The notes below the pieces were generated by a model that made no database searches, was not told the DNA's origin, and was given only the letters and a program-made list of their open reading frames with translations. Below are positions 47,587 through 55,705 of a stretch of DNA of 64,000 nt, piece after piece. Position 1 is the stretch's first letter. Each line of letters begins with the position of its first letter. Source of the stretch: Mangrovimonas sp. TPBH4 (GTDB lineage Bacteria > Bacteroidota > Bacteroidia > Flavobacteriales > Flavobacteriaceae); NCBI RefSeq assembly GCF_001280505.1, contig NZ_LBIO01000049.1:186001-250000 (forward strand), read 5' to 3'. The position numbers and the translations under genes are program-made.

Positions 47587-48180
47587 ATGAAAAATCCAAT
47601 TCTAATATTATTTGCATTAGTATTACTTAGTGCCTGTAATGACTCAACTAAATCCAGCACTACCAACCAACCAACGTTAACTGATTATCAGGTTGGTGAG
47701 AAATGGGTATGGAAATATAAAGGTGTGACTACTGAAGGAGAAGTTCGCTCAGATGGAACAGATACAAGAGAAATCATAAGTTTTGACGGAGCCCTAGGTA
47801 TGACTATTGGAAAAGATACTATTCCCGTTACCGAAATCGTTAAACCAGATGTAAGCGAAACACCGAAATACGACTGGCCTCTCGAAGTGGGTAAAAAATG
47901 GAAATATGAAAACAGTTGGACAAGTCAAGATGGAACTACTGGAAACCAAAGTCAGAATGCCGAAGTACTATCATACCAAGAAGAAACAGTAGAAGCGGGA
48001 ACATTTATGGCCTACACAATACAATACGCGGGGAAAACTACCAATTCTAGAGGATATAGCGCAAATGAAACAGAAGTTTGGTTATATGCACCTGCTGTAA
48101 AAAACTTCATAAAACTCACTCAAAATCAAGGTGATTTTCACTATGTGGAGGAATTGATCGAATATTCAAAACCAAAATAA
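47587..48180 (+). CDS. Lipoprotein of unknown function
   Basis: This protein of 197 residues has a lipoprotein signal (MKNPILILFALVLLSAC). The ATG at 47587 is chosen over the in-frame start at 47551 because it gives a normal signal. The mature part repeats a W-rich motif (VGEKWVWKYKGV, VGKKWKYENSWTS) and ends VWLYAPAVKNFIKLTQNQGDFHYVEELIEY. This suggests a beta-sheet fold similar to that of the lipoprotein at 2134. A shared 3' tail follows its stop by 11 bp. Confidence 0.7.
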   Translation: MKNPILILFALVLLSACNDSTKSSTTNQPTLTDYQVGEKWVWKYKGVTTEGEVRSDGTDTREIISFDGALGMTIGKDTIPVTEIVKPDVSETPKYDWPLEVGKKWKYENSWTSQDGTTGNQSQNAEVLSYQEETVEAGTFMAYTIQYAGKTTNSRGYSANETEVWLYAPAVKNFIKLTQNQGDFHYVEELIEYSKPK

Positions 48181-48190
48181 AAAAAGAAAC

Positions 48191-48227
48191 TCAACAATGG
48201 CTACAAGTAATTGCTTGTTCTCGCCTA
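48191..48227 (+). repeat. Shared 3' tail, copy B
   Basis: A stretch starting TCAACAATGGCTACAAGTAA is closely similar to 43554-43590. It lies just after a lipoprotein gene on the plus strand and right before the stop of the convergent DUF6268 gene. Confidence 0.55.
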
Positions 48228-48232
48228 ATTGC

Positions 48233-49168
48233 TTATTTCAAAATACGTAGACCCACATTCAAATATGCCCTGCTTTTTACGTCCAAATCCAGTTCGGTAT
48301 TAAGGTCGTCATCTTGCACCTGAAATACATTCCTAACGGCAATACCCCCTCCTGTATTCACGTAAAGATCGCCTATAAGCTTGAATTGAAACTCTGGCCC
48401 CAAGGTGATTCTGGAATAGGACAGCCTGTTTAAATCCAAAGCAGAGATTATGTCATCAAAATGCACATTGTACAAATTACCATACACCGCAGCCTTAAAC
48501 CCCAATCGGTACTTGTCATTGAACACATAGTATTGACTTGCATAGGCAGGCAAAATCACCGAGGTTAACCACTTCTCTTTTTTATAAGTAAGACTCACAA
48601 GCGGAATGATGGTTAAATTTCCAAAACGGCTGGTATAGGCCAATCCAAAACCATACTGAAAATTTTGGCTTGCCCTTTTGGTAGCCATGGCCGACACCTG
48701 GAAGATAAAATCGTCGGAATTCAAACGTCTATGAAAATCGGAAGCTATGGTAGGCATGGCATTAAACACAAGCCTCCAACGTTTGGGCAGCACACTAATA
48801 AGCCCTATAGACAATTGAATAGAATGATAGCTCTCTTGGATATCCAAGGCACTTTGGTCGAACGTTGTATGATAATTGAATAAGGTATAGTTGATACTGT
48901 TGAACAAATAGGTCTTTTTTTCCTTTAAGGGAAAGGCGATTTGCATGGTCAAGCGTTGCTCGTTTATTTCCATTTCGCCCCTATCGGTATCGGTATTAAA
49001 ACTTGTTTTGGGGTAGTTGAAATGGTCCAAGGTTAACAATGGAAACTTATGGAATTGCTTATATACGGTAGAATCCTGTGTACTTTCTTGGGCCGTAACA
49101 GTTAGCGTGAATAGCACTAACAAACATAAGGTAAGGTGTAGATTGAGGTGTTGTGGGGTGAATGTCAT
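48233..49168 (-). CDS. Outer-membrane beta-barrel protein (DUF6268 type)
   Basis: This 311-residue protein has a signal (LCLLVLFTLTVTAQ) and alternating hydrophobic strands typical of a small outer-membrane barrel (KKTYLFNSINYTLF, IQLSIGLISVLPKRWRLVFN, YGFGLAYTSRFGNLTIIPLVSLTYK), ending LNVGLRILK. The overall pattern fits DUF6268. The function is unknown. The gene follows the 70-residue gene after 94 bp and may belong to the TetR-controlled unit. Confidence 0.75.
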   Translation of the reverse strand: MTFTPQHLNLHLTLCLLVLFTLTVTAQESTQDSTVYKQFHKFPLLTLDHFNYPKTSFNTDTDRGEMEINEQRLTMQIAFPLKEKKTYLFNSINYTLFNYHTTFDQSALDIQESYHSIQLSIGLISVLPKRWRLVFNAMPTIASDFHRRLNSDDFIFQVSAMATKRASQNFQYGFGLAYTSRFGNLTIIPLVSLTYKKEKWLTSVILPAYASQYYVFNDKYRLGFKAAVYGNLYNVHFDDIISALDLNRLSYSRITLGPEFQFKLIGDLYVNTGGGIAVRNVFQVQDDDLNTELDLDVKSRAYLNVGLRILK

Positions 49169-49262
49169 TCTCTGTTTCGTAGGTATTACAATTTAAACAT
49201 AGCTGCAGCTTGCTGGCTCAGGTATGTTGCCATGAGTCATTTTATTTAAAATGGTGATAGGA

Positions 49263-49475
49263 TTAGGCTATTTCGGAACATTCAAAACCGTTGGAGGTCA
49301 GACATTGAATCACAAGGTCCGAAACCATGCGGTTACCGCTCAAGCGCAAGATGTTATCACAGTCTTCCAAGTCAAAATTGATCATAAAATCAGGAATAAT
49401 GGCCTGTAAGTGTGTAATGACCTGTTGCGCTACATGTTCATTGTTCACATTCGTTTTATAGATGGTAACGTCCAT
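49263..49475 (-). CDS. Small HMA-like protein
   Basis: This 70-residue protein (MDVTIYKTNVNNEHVAQQVI, ending CLTSNGFECSEIA) has the beta-alpha-beta-beta-alpha-beta pattern of a heavy-metal-associated-like fold but lacks the CxxC copper motif. It starts 42 bp downstream of a TetR-like operator and is probably controlled by the TetR gene beside it. Confidence 0.6.
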   Translation of the reverse strand: MDVTIYKTNVNNEHVAQQVITHLQAIIPDFMINFDLEDCDNILRLSGNRMVSDLVIQCLTSNGFECSEIA

Positions 49476-49517
49476 ATGGGTGTAAATTGTATAGTTTTTA
49501 AAAATTGAATTGATATA

Positions 49518-49533
49518 AAACCGAACGGTTGGT
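49518..49533. promoter_or_regulatory. Candidate TetR operator in front of the small HMA-like gene
   Basis: AAACCGAACGGTTGGT matches the TetR-gene palindrome at 50166 in all but two bases of the shared 15. It lies in the 80-bp gap between the TetR stop and the small gene. Confidence 0.5.
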
Positions 49534-49555
49534 ATCCTTCTGGTTCAAAAGAAAT

Positions 49556-50161
49556 TTAATCCTTACTGATACTTTTATAAATAGCTTGAAATTGTTCTTT
49601 CATCTGCTCTAAAGCTTCATCGGCCTGCGATCTCGAAAAATAATAGACGCCAATGCCATAGTTTTGAAACAGGAACAGTTTGGCCATTTGTTCGTCGGTG
49701 AGCGGTGTGGCTATTTCTCCGCTGGCCTTGGCCTTGGCAATAACCGTTTTCCAAAGCTCCAATTCTTCTTCATGAATTTGAGTTTGCCGTTCCTTAAAAC
49801 CGTCCAAAAGCTTTATGGCATCAAACACCAAGGCATAATGGTTGGCCTTTAACACCTCTTTAGAGGCTCCACTCTCTTCCCTGTATTTCATGATCCGCTT
49901 TTCCAATACGTCTATATAAGCGCTGTAGAATTCTTTAAGCGTTCCTTCTGAAAAGGCAGCCAATTCTTCAACTTTTGTGCGTTGAATAAAGACATTCACT
50001 ACCTCTTCGAAGACCTTTTCCTTACTACTGAAATAATGATAGAATCCCCCTTTCGAGAGGCCTGTAGCCTTGACAATATCCTGCATGGTTACCTCATTAT
50101 AACTTTTGCTGATAAAGAGGTTAAAGGCAGTTTTGACTATTAAATCTTTTGAATCACTCAT
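49556..50161 (-). CDS. TetR/AcrR-family regulator
   Basis: This 201-residue protein has an N-terminal TetR helix-turn-helix (LIVKTAFNLFISKSYNEVTMQDIVKATGLSKGGFYHYFSSKEKVFEEVV, about 6-55) and a helical ligand domain. Such proteins repress neighbouring genes until a small hydrophobic ligand binds. A perfect palindrome directly upstream and a related site before the next gene indicate autoregulation and control of the downstream small gene and barrel. Confidence 0.93.
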   Translation of the reverse strand: MSDSKDLIVKTAFNLFISKSYNEVTMQDIVKATGLSKGGFYHYFSSKEKVFEEVVNVFIQRTKVEELAAFSEGTLKEFYSAYIDVLEKRIMKYREESGASKEVLKANHYALVFDAIKLLDGFKERQTQIHEEELELWKTVIAKAKASGEIATPLTDEQMAKLFLFQNYGIGVYYFSRSQADEALEQMKEQFQAIYKSISKD

Positions 50162-50167
50162 AAATAA

Positions 50168-50185
50168 ACCGACCGTTTGGTCGGT
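50168..50185. promoter_or_regulatory. TetR autoregulatory operator
   Basis: ACCGACC-GTTT-GGTCGGT is a perfect 7-bp inverted repeat with a 4-base centre, 6 bp upstream of the TetR start codon. Its (G+C)-rich arms stand out from the surrounding sequence. Confidence 0.75.
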
Positions 50186-50305
50186 AAAAGTAATTCATTT
50201 TTTTGGATAGACAAAAAACCGCTCCTTTTTAACAAAATATCTCTTCCTAATTTACATACACATACAAGATCAATAGTCCTTCCCTCCAAACAAATCAAAG
50301 AATAC

Positions 50306-50465
50306 CCCTACAAAAGCGTCGCCAATAATGTAACGGAAAGAGAACTAAGCCTTTTAAACAATACCATTTAATACTACATACAAACGCTACAATACGGTAA
50401 AACTTACAAAAGAAAGCATTTTCATAGCTGATATTCAGATAAATACGTATATTTATTCATAATAA
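50306..50465 (+). pseudogene. Highly decayed copy of the DUF6544 3' end and flank (copy 4)
   Basis: CTACAAAAGCGTCGCCAATA and ATGTAACGGAA match the last codons of the parent (YKSVTYNVTE read as YKSVANNVTE). The flank recurs as TTTTAAACAAT and CTTACAAAAGAAAGCATTTT, compared with CCTACAAAAGACAG after copy 3. This is the weakest of the four copies. It lies 70 bp before the arylsulfatase start. The rest of the gap 50186-50536 holds no gene. Confidence 0.65.
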
Positions 50466-50536
50466 CTACCTAGCTAAAAATCGACCTAAACATAATATGC
50501 CTAGTCCTGTATTAGCAACCATTAAAACACCACATA

Positions 50537-52921
50537 ATGAAATCAAAAATCTTCTTAATCCTGATCAGCTTTTTGGCATTCACCTCTTGCCAAAGCCAAA
50601 CAGATTCCAACAAAGCGACTAATAAAGAAGCTGTAAAAGCAAATGGGCCATTGGATCGTACCATCTTACCTTTAACACCACCCGAATATGAAAAATCCAC
50701 CGTACTAGATGCTAGAAATGCCACGGCACCCGAACCTTGGTCTTTAAAAGCCCCTGAAGGTGCTCCAAATGTAGTAATCGTACTCATTGATGATATGGGT
50801 TTTGGTCATAGCAGTGCTTTTGGTGGCCTTATCAATATGCCAACGGCTAACACCTTGGCTGAAGAAGGCATACAATTCAATCGGTTTCATACAACTGCCA
50901 TATGTTCAGCTACGCGAGCTGCCCTGTTAAGCGGCCGCAATCACCACAGCAATAATATGGGTAGTATTACGGAAACAGCCACATCCTTTCCAGGAAATAC
51001 AGGTATCATTCCTCAAAGTTGCGCAACAGTTGCAGAAATCCTGATGCTAAATGGCTATAACACTGCCCAGTTTGGTAAAAATCATGAAACAGCTTCTTGG
51101 GAAGTTAGTACTTCTGGTCCTTTTACCCGTTGGCCTGTATACAAAGGCTTTGAAAAATTTTGGGGCTTTATGGGAGGGGAAACCAATCAATTTTATCCAG
51201 CCGTTTATGACGGTACTACTAAGATAGAAGTCGATTCGGAAGACCCGGACTACCATTTTACCGAAGATATGACGGATCAGGCCATTGGCTGGATGAGAGC
51301 TCAAAAATCATTAACGCCTGATAAACCATTTTTCATGTACTATGCTCCCGGAGCTACACATGCACCTCACCATCCGCCAGCTTCATACATTGACAAATAC
51401 AAAGGACAATTCGATGAAGGATGGGATGCGTATCGTGAAAAAACCCTCGCTCGTCAAATAGAAATGGGCGTTGTACCTAAAGGCACAAAACTAGCTCCGA
51501 TGCCAGAATACATCAAACCATGGAACACCTTAAGTGATGTAGAGAAGAAAATATTCTCCAGACAAATGGAAATCTTTGCGGCTTTTGCTGAACACACAGA
51601 TGACCAAGTAGGAAGACTTTACGACGCCATTAAAGAACAGGGAATTGCTGAAAACACGCTCTTCATATATATGCTAGGAGATAATGGAGCAAGTCCTGAA
51701 GGTGTTGCTAATGGACTTCTAAATGAGAATACGTATTTCAATGGTGTGGAAGAATCTTTGGATTTTGTTGCTTCAAATCTTGAAAAATTAGGAACCAGAC
51801 AGGCATTTAGCCATTTCGCAGCGGGTTGGGCAGTTGCCGGTAATACACCATTTCAATGGACCAAAAGGGTTGCTAGTAACTTTGGAGGTACGCGTAACGG
51901 AATGATCGTTGTTTGGCCTGGTAAGTTGAACCAAGTTGATGTGGTTCGTGACCAGTTTAGTCATGTCATAGACATTGTACCAACTATATTAGAAGCGGCC
52001 AATGTGCCAGAACCCACTAGTGTAAATGGGGTTAAACAAAAACCAATTGAAGGTGTTAGTATGCTGAAAACATTTACAGACCCTAAAACACCAGAGTTTC
52101 ACACCACTCAGTATTTCGAAATGGTAGGAAATCGTGCCATTTATAAAGATGGTTGGGTTGCCGCAACGATACATATTGAACCTTGGGCAAATGAACCAAG
52201 AGCAACACTTGAAAACGACACTTGGGAACTTTATAATGTAGAGGAGGACTTTAGTGAAAGTAATGATCTTTCCAAAGAAATGCCTGAAAAAGTAAAAGAA
52301 TTACAGGAGGTATTTTTAACTGAAGCTACAAAATACAGTGTGTTACCAATTGATGACAGAAGTACAGAAAGACTTGATGCCAAAAGAGCTGGAAGGCCAG
52401 ATTTAATGGGATCTCGAAAATCACTTACCGTTTACGATGGTATGTACCGTATGATGGAAAACGCATTTATAAATGTAAAAAATACCAGCAGCACCTATAC
52501 TACAGAGGTAGAAGTAAAAAAAGGCGCTAACGGAGTCATTTTTGCCATGGCAGGACGATTTGGTGGCTATAGTTTATATATGATGGATGGAAAACCTGCC
52601 TTTACATATAACTGGGTAGGAAAAGAGCAATATCATGTTGTGAGCTCGAAAGCACTCCAACCTGGAAAACATACCATCAAGTATGATTTTGCCTATGATG
52701 GTGGTGGTATTGGTAAAGGTGGTTTAATGACTATTTATGTAGATGGTGGTAAAGTAGCGGAAGGTCGCATAAAGAATACGAACGGTAACATGTTCTCTTT
52801 GGATGAAGGTGCCGATGTTGGCTTTGATGAAGGAACCAATGTGAGTGATAATTATAGCGTTAATGTAAATGAAAATCGTTTCACTGGAAAGATAAATTAT
52901 GTTAAAATAGATATAGAGTAA
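50537..52921 (+). CDS. Type I arylsulfatase, lipoprotein
   Basis: This 794-residue lipoprotein (LAFTSC, Cys18) has a full sulfatase domain (VVIVLIDDMGFG, D85-D86). The active-site motif C123-S-A-T-R127 means a Cys that must be converted to formylglycine. Other blocks are GYNTAQFGKNHE, FFMYYAPGATHAPHHPP, FIYMLGDNGAS and GTRNGMIVVWPG. The last 150 residues form an extra beta domain (YDFAYDGGGIGKGG, IYVDGGKVAEG). It should remove sulfate esters outside the cytoplasm. No sulfatase-maturing enzyme or glycan-degrading gene is next to it, so it depends on functions encoded elsewhere. Confidence 0.95.
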   Translation: MKSKIFLILISFLAFTSCQSQTDSNKATNKEAVKANGPLDRTILPLTPPEYEKSTVLDARNATAPEPWSLKAPEGAPNVVIVLIDDMGFGHSSAFGGLINMPTANTLAEEGIQFNRFHTTAICSATRAALLSGRNHHSNNMGSITETATSFPGNTGIIPQSCATVAEILMLNGYNTAQFGKNHETASWEVSTSGPFTRWPVYKGFEKFWGFMGGETNQFYPAVYDGTTKIEVDSEDPDYHFTEDMTDQAIGWMRAQKSLTPDKPFFMYYAPGATHAPHHPPASYIDKYKGQFDEGWDAYREKTLARQIEMGVVPKGTKLAPMPEYIKPWNTLSDVEKKIFSRQMEIFAAFAEHTDDQVGRLYDAIKEQGIAENTLFIYMLGDNGASPEGVANGLLNENTYFNGVEESLDFVASNLEKLGTRQAFSHFAAGWAVAGNTPFQWTKRVASNFGGTRNGMIVVWPGKLNQVDVVRDQFSHVIDIVPTILEAANVPEPTSVNGVKQKPIEGVSMLKTFTDPKTPEFHTTQYFEMVGNRAIYKDGWVAATIHIEPWANEPRATLENDTWELYNVEEDFSESNDLSKEMPEKVKELQEVFLTEATKYSVLPIDDRSTERLDAKRAGRPDLMGSRKSLTVYDGMYRMMENAFINVKNTSSTYTTEVEVKKGANGVIFAMAGRFGGYSLYMMDGKPAFTYNWVGKEQYHVVSSKALQPGKHTIKYDFAYDGGGIGKGGLMTIYVDGGKVAEGRIKNTNGNMFSLDEGADVGFDEGTNVSDNYSVNVNENRFTGKINYVKIDIE

Positions 52922-53054
52922 ACGGTTATCAACATTGCATATGGCCTGTGGCAGGTGGACATCCTTAATCCAAGGGATAAACATTTTGCTCGGCGTAGTT
53001 TTCAGCAGAAAATTACGCAGTACGGATCTGCCGCAAGCCATGTGTAAAACCGTT
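52921..53054 (+). repeat. Long imperfect hairpin after the arylsulfatase, attC-like
   Basis: AACGGTT (52921-52927) pairs with AACCGTT (53048-53054). A 17-base imperfect stem follows (52938-52954 with 53028-53044, with G:T pairs and one mismatch). Inside is a small hairpin, CGTA-G-TTTTC and GAAAA-T-TACG. The element begins at the stop codon and ends CCGTTAGCAATT, like the CCGTTGGCATTC end at 46719. It could be a terminator or an attC-like cassette end. Confidence 0.5.
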
Positions 53055-53463
53055 AGCAATTAAACCAGCACTGTTCGGGTCTATTCAATACCTTAACGCA
53101 ACAAATCTAAATTTATAGATTTCTGAAAATGAGTTCAAAACATGGACGTTCCGAATTTTTGGCCAGCTCCTATAAGCTAGGACAAAAGTCTTGCATTGAT
53201 TCTCGACAAACCTGCAAATTTTAAACTAGGTGAATAGGAAATATATGCTTCCATTTATGCATATGGACTTTCTGGAAAGGCTCCAGATTATCAGTGTTTT
53301 GTAAAGAATAAGACACCTACTCAGCACCACTAAGCTTGCCTCCTTCCCACTTGGAACATCATTAGCAAAGACGTAAGTCGGTTTTCTTTAATTATCTTTG
53401 GACCAAATTCCCCTACAACGAACCATTGCATCTTGTTGAACCAAGACCAGCCATTTATTTAAC
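53055..53463. other. Intergenic region before the AraC gene
   Basis: No gene was seen. A 7-bp inverted repeat AAATCTA/TAGATTT lies at 53103-53122, too far (about 340 bp) from the AraC start for a confident operator call. The last 25 bp before the AraC start recur at about 55915-55938. Confidence 0.4.
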
Positions 53464-54444
53464 ATGAAGACAAAAGCACCTAGTACAATTTCATACCCAC
53501 TTATGGTACCAACTGAATGGTATCAGTTTTTGGAACACCAACATCTAGGCAGCATTGATCAGGAAACATTTGTCTTCGATCCAAGCATTGGGCAAGGGCA
53601 TTTGCAGTATATGGAATTCCAAAAAGGGTTTTGGGCACAACAGATGAATTTTACGCTAAAGGATCCTTTTGACATTACACAAACTGCCGGCACAACCAAC
53701 GACCTTTTTATTGTTAGCTTTTATCTTACCAAAGCCCCCATCAGCCAACAGATAGATGAAAAAAAGTTCGAATTTAATTTCGACAGTATCAGTATAATGC
53801 TAAGTTCGTCGGCCTCCATTAGCCTATACCACATTCCTGCCAATGAAGAGGTAAAGATATTTCAGATAGGATTTACTAGAGATTGGCTGCTGGCCAATGC
53901 CTTCGAGGACAGCAATCCAAATTTGAAACGTTTATTTGTGAGTGACGACCCTATATACATGGCCGAAAATTTGGATTACCAGTTTAAATATTTGGTAAAA
54001 GAAATGGACTTGCTCAGTTCCAATCGCTTGTTGCTGTTTTCCGGGTCTCTACAGCTTCTCAATACCTTATTTACGAAATTCGAGAACCGGCAGTTGAACA
54101 GCTCCCAACATTCCAATATTCACCATAATGATTTGGAAAGTTTATTACAGGTGCGCACTTTAATGGATGAAAACCCCTTGCAACCAATTAGTTTGGATGA
54201 ACTTGCGCAACAGTCTGGGATGAGCCTGTCCAAATTCAAGCGTTATTTTAAACAGGTCTATGGGCTTAGTCCTTACCAATATCACCTGCAGAACAAATTG
54301 GCGGTTGGTTTGGATCGACTGCATCAAAACTACTCCGTTTCGGAAGTTGCTTTTCTATTGGGCTATAACAACCTCAGCCATTTTTCAAAAGCATTTAAAA
54401 AGCATTACGGTTTTCTACCTAGCAACGTACAAAAAGACTCCTGA
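53464..54444 (+). CDS. AraC-family transcriptional regulator
   Basis: This 326-residue protein has an N-terminal sensing domain and a C-terminal double helix-turn-helix (about 225-320: LQVRTLMDENPLQPISLDEL, SGMSLSKFKRYFKQVYGLSPYQYHL, YSVSEVAFLLGYNNLSHFSKAFKKHYGFLP). It probably controls the neighbouring minus-strand genes for the DUF1330 and Hsp31-like proteins, which is inference from position only. A short remnant of its first codons is found at 55939. Confidence 0.92.
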   Translation: MKTKAPSTISYPLMVPTEWYQFLEHQHLGSIDQETFVFDPSIGQGHLQYMEFQKGFWAQQMNFTLKDPFDITQTAGTTNDLFIVSFYLTKAPISQQIDEKKFEFNFDSISIMLSSSASISLYHIPANEEVKIFQIGFTRDWLLANAFEDSNPNLKRLFVSDDPIYMAENLDYQFKYLVKEMDLLSSNRLLLFSGSLQLLNTLFTKFENRQLNSSQHSNIHHNDLESLLQVRTLMDENPLQPISLDELAQQSGMSLSKFKRYFKQVYGLSPYQYHLQNKLAVGLDRLHQNYSVSEVAFLLGYNNLSHFSKAFKKHYGFLPSNVQKDS

Positions 54445-54461
54445 TACCCAAATTTAAAATT

Positions 54462-54490
54462 GGCCCAAACACTAATTGAATGGGCCTTTT
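54462..54490 (+). terminator. Terminator after the AraC gene
   Basis: GGCCCA (54462-54467) pairs with TGGGCC (54481-54486), then TTTT. The hairpin lies between convergent genes and may serve both. Confidence 0.65.
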
Positions 54491-54512
54491 GATAACATTT
54501 TTTCAAAAAAAA

Positions 54513-54812
54513 TTAGGCGTTTGGATTGAATGCCTTTGCCATAATTACGGTATTGTCTTTGGTAGAATTGATTCTAAATGGACGAACCGCTTGGTATTCC
54601 TCACTGTTGAAACATTCCATGGCCATCTCTTGTGAAGGGAACTTAATAATGGCATGCATCATTTTCTTTTCACCCTCTATGGCTAGTGCTTCGGTATCGG
54701 ACACCAACAACTCACCTCCGTATTGTTGCAAAATTTCCAATACTGCGGGTGGATATTTTTGAAAGGTTTCAAAATCTACGATATCGTAACTGATGATAAA
54801 ATAGGTTTCCAT
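54513..54812 (-). CDS. DUF1330 family protein
   Basis: This 99-residue protein has the ferredoxin-like DUF1330 pattern: YFIISYDIVDFETFQKYPPA, GGELLVSDTEALAIEG, IIKFPSQEMAMECFNSEEYQAVRPFR. Family members are small dimeric alpha/beta-barrel proteins of unclear role, often near oxidative or aromatic-compound genes. It lies 44 bp after the Hsp31-like gene and is probably co-transcribed with it. Confidence 0.88.
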   Translation of the reverse strand: METYFIISYDIVDFETFQKYPPAVLEILQQYGGELLVSDTEALAIEGEKKMMHAIIKFPSQEMAMECFNSEEYQAVRPFRINSTKDNTVIMAKAFNPNA

Positions 54813-54856
54813 GATATTTGCTTTTGGTTTTATAGTTATGTGTAATGAATTTTAAA

Positions 54857-55705
54857 TTATGCTTCGTTCAGTAACGCTTTGGAGCTCACAATGCCCAGCT
54901 CATTGGCCGCTTTAGGTCCATCTCCTGAAATCAATTTTCTATCAACAATTACTTTGCCATTCATAGTCTTGTTGACAATCTTAATGCCTAGACTGTTTAA
55001 TTTCTCCCCATAGAACCAAGGCATGCCTCCTGGCAAATACCCCGTAGCCGGCAGCAGTTTGTCCATACCATCCGGACAAGCAGCAATAGTATAGCCACTG
55101 TAGGGAGAGCTATCCCCGGTTGATAACAAAGCCGAGGGCCCGTGACAAATGGTAATGAAGTGTTTGTTGTGTTTGGCCGTCCAATTAATGAGCTTTTCAA
55201 CAGCCCCACTGAATGGCAGATCTGCAATAACACCATGGCCTCCCGGAAAATAAACAGCGCAGTAAGGACTACGGTCATTCAACTGACCAACCAATTCCCA
55301 AAGATTTAATGGCTTTTCAAGCTTCGATTTGTATGTACCATAAAGCGCCATCACCGCCTCATCTTCTGTAGGCATGGCCCAATGTTCCAACGCCATAGCA
55401 TCACCAGTGGGTGTTGCAATATCGATGGCAAAGCCAGCTGCCTCCCAGTGTAACATGGGTATAAATAACTCAAAAGGATGGTTGCCCGTTTGAAACAATG
55501 TTCCGTTTGCCATTTTGAGCAATTCGGTTTCTGTTCCAACTATCAAAATCTTCTTTGAGGAATCCTGATTTCTATTTTCAAAATTATAGGGTGTATAATC
55601 CGTCTTTTTATCAACGGCCAGTTTCAATGCAAGTTTAGAAGGCGAATATGTATTCTCCAATTCTTCATAGGGTGCTACGCCAAATATTTGCTTGATACAA
55701 TTCAT
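54857..55705 (-). CDS. hchA: DJ-1/PfpI-family Hsp31-like protein
   Basis: This 282-residue protein matches Hsp31/HchA in length and sequence: KILIVGTETELLKMANGTLFQTGNHPFELFIPMLHW, VYFPGGHGVIADLP, the catalytic Cys in FITICHGPSALLS, and DGMDKLLPATGYLPGGMPWFYGEKL. Family members act as a holding chaperone and as glyoxalase III/deglycase against methylglyoxal damage. A stress-response role in the cytoplasm is expected. Confidence 0.88.
   Translation of the reverse strand: MNCIKQIFGVAPYEELENTYSPSKLALKLAVDKKTDYTPYNFENRNQDSSKKILIVGTETELLKMANGTLFQTGNHPFELFIPMLHWEAAGFAIDIATPTGDAMALEHWAMPTEDEAVMALYGTYKSKLEKPLNLWELVGQLNDRSPYCAVYFPGGHGVIADLPFSGAVEKLINWTAKHNKHFITICHGPSALLSTGDSSPYSGYTIAACPDGMDKLLPATGYLPGGMPWFYGEKLNSLGIKIVNKTMNGKVIVDRKLISGDGPKAANELGIVSSKALLNEA

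Noticed and set aside
39704-50465. CRISPR-like interpretation of the regularly recurring repeats
   Set aside because: The repeats are long, unequal and degrade from copy to copy, and the spacers are whole genes; no short direct-repeat array exists in the window.
39990-53054. True integron with integrase
   Set aside because: No tyrosine recombinase is encoded in the window, and only some hairpins fit the attC layout, so only an attC-like description is used.
53103-53122. AAATCTA/TAGATTT palindrome as AraC operator
   Set aside because: It is low in complexity, far from the start codon, and has no second copy near the supposed target genes.
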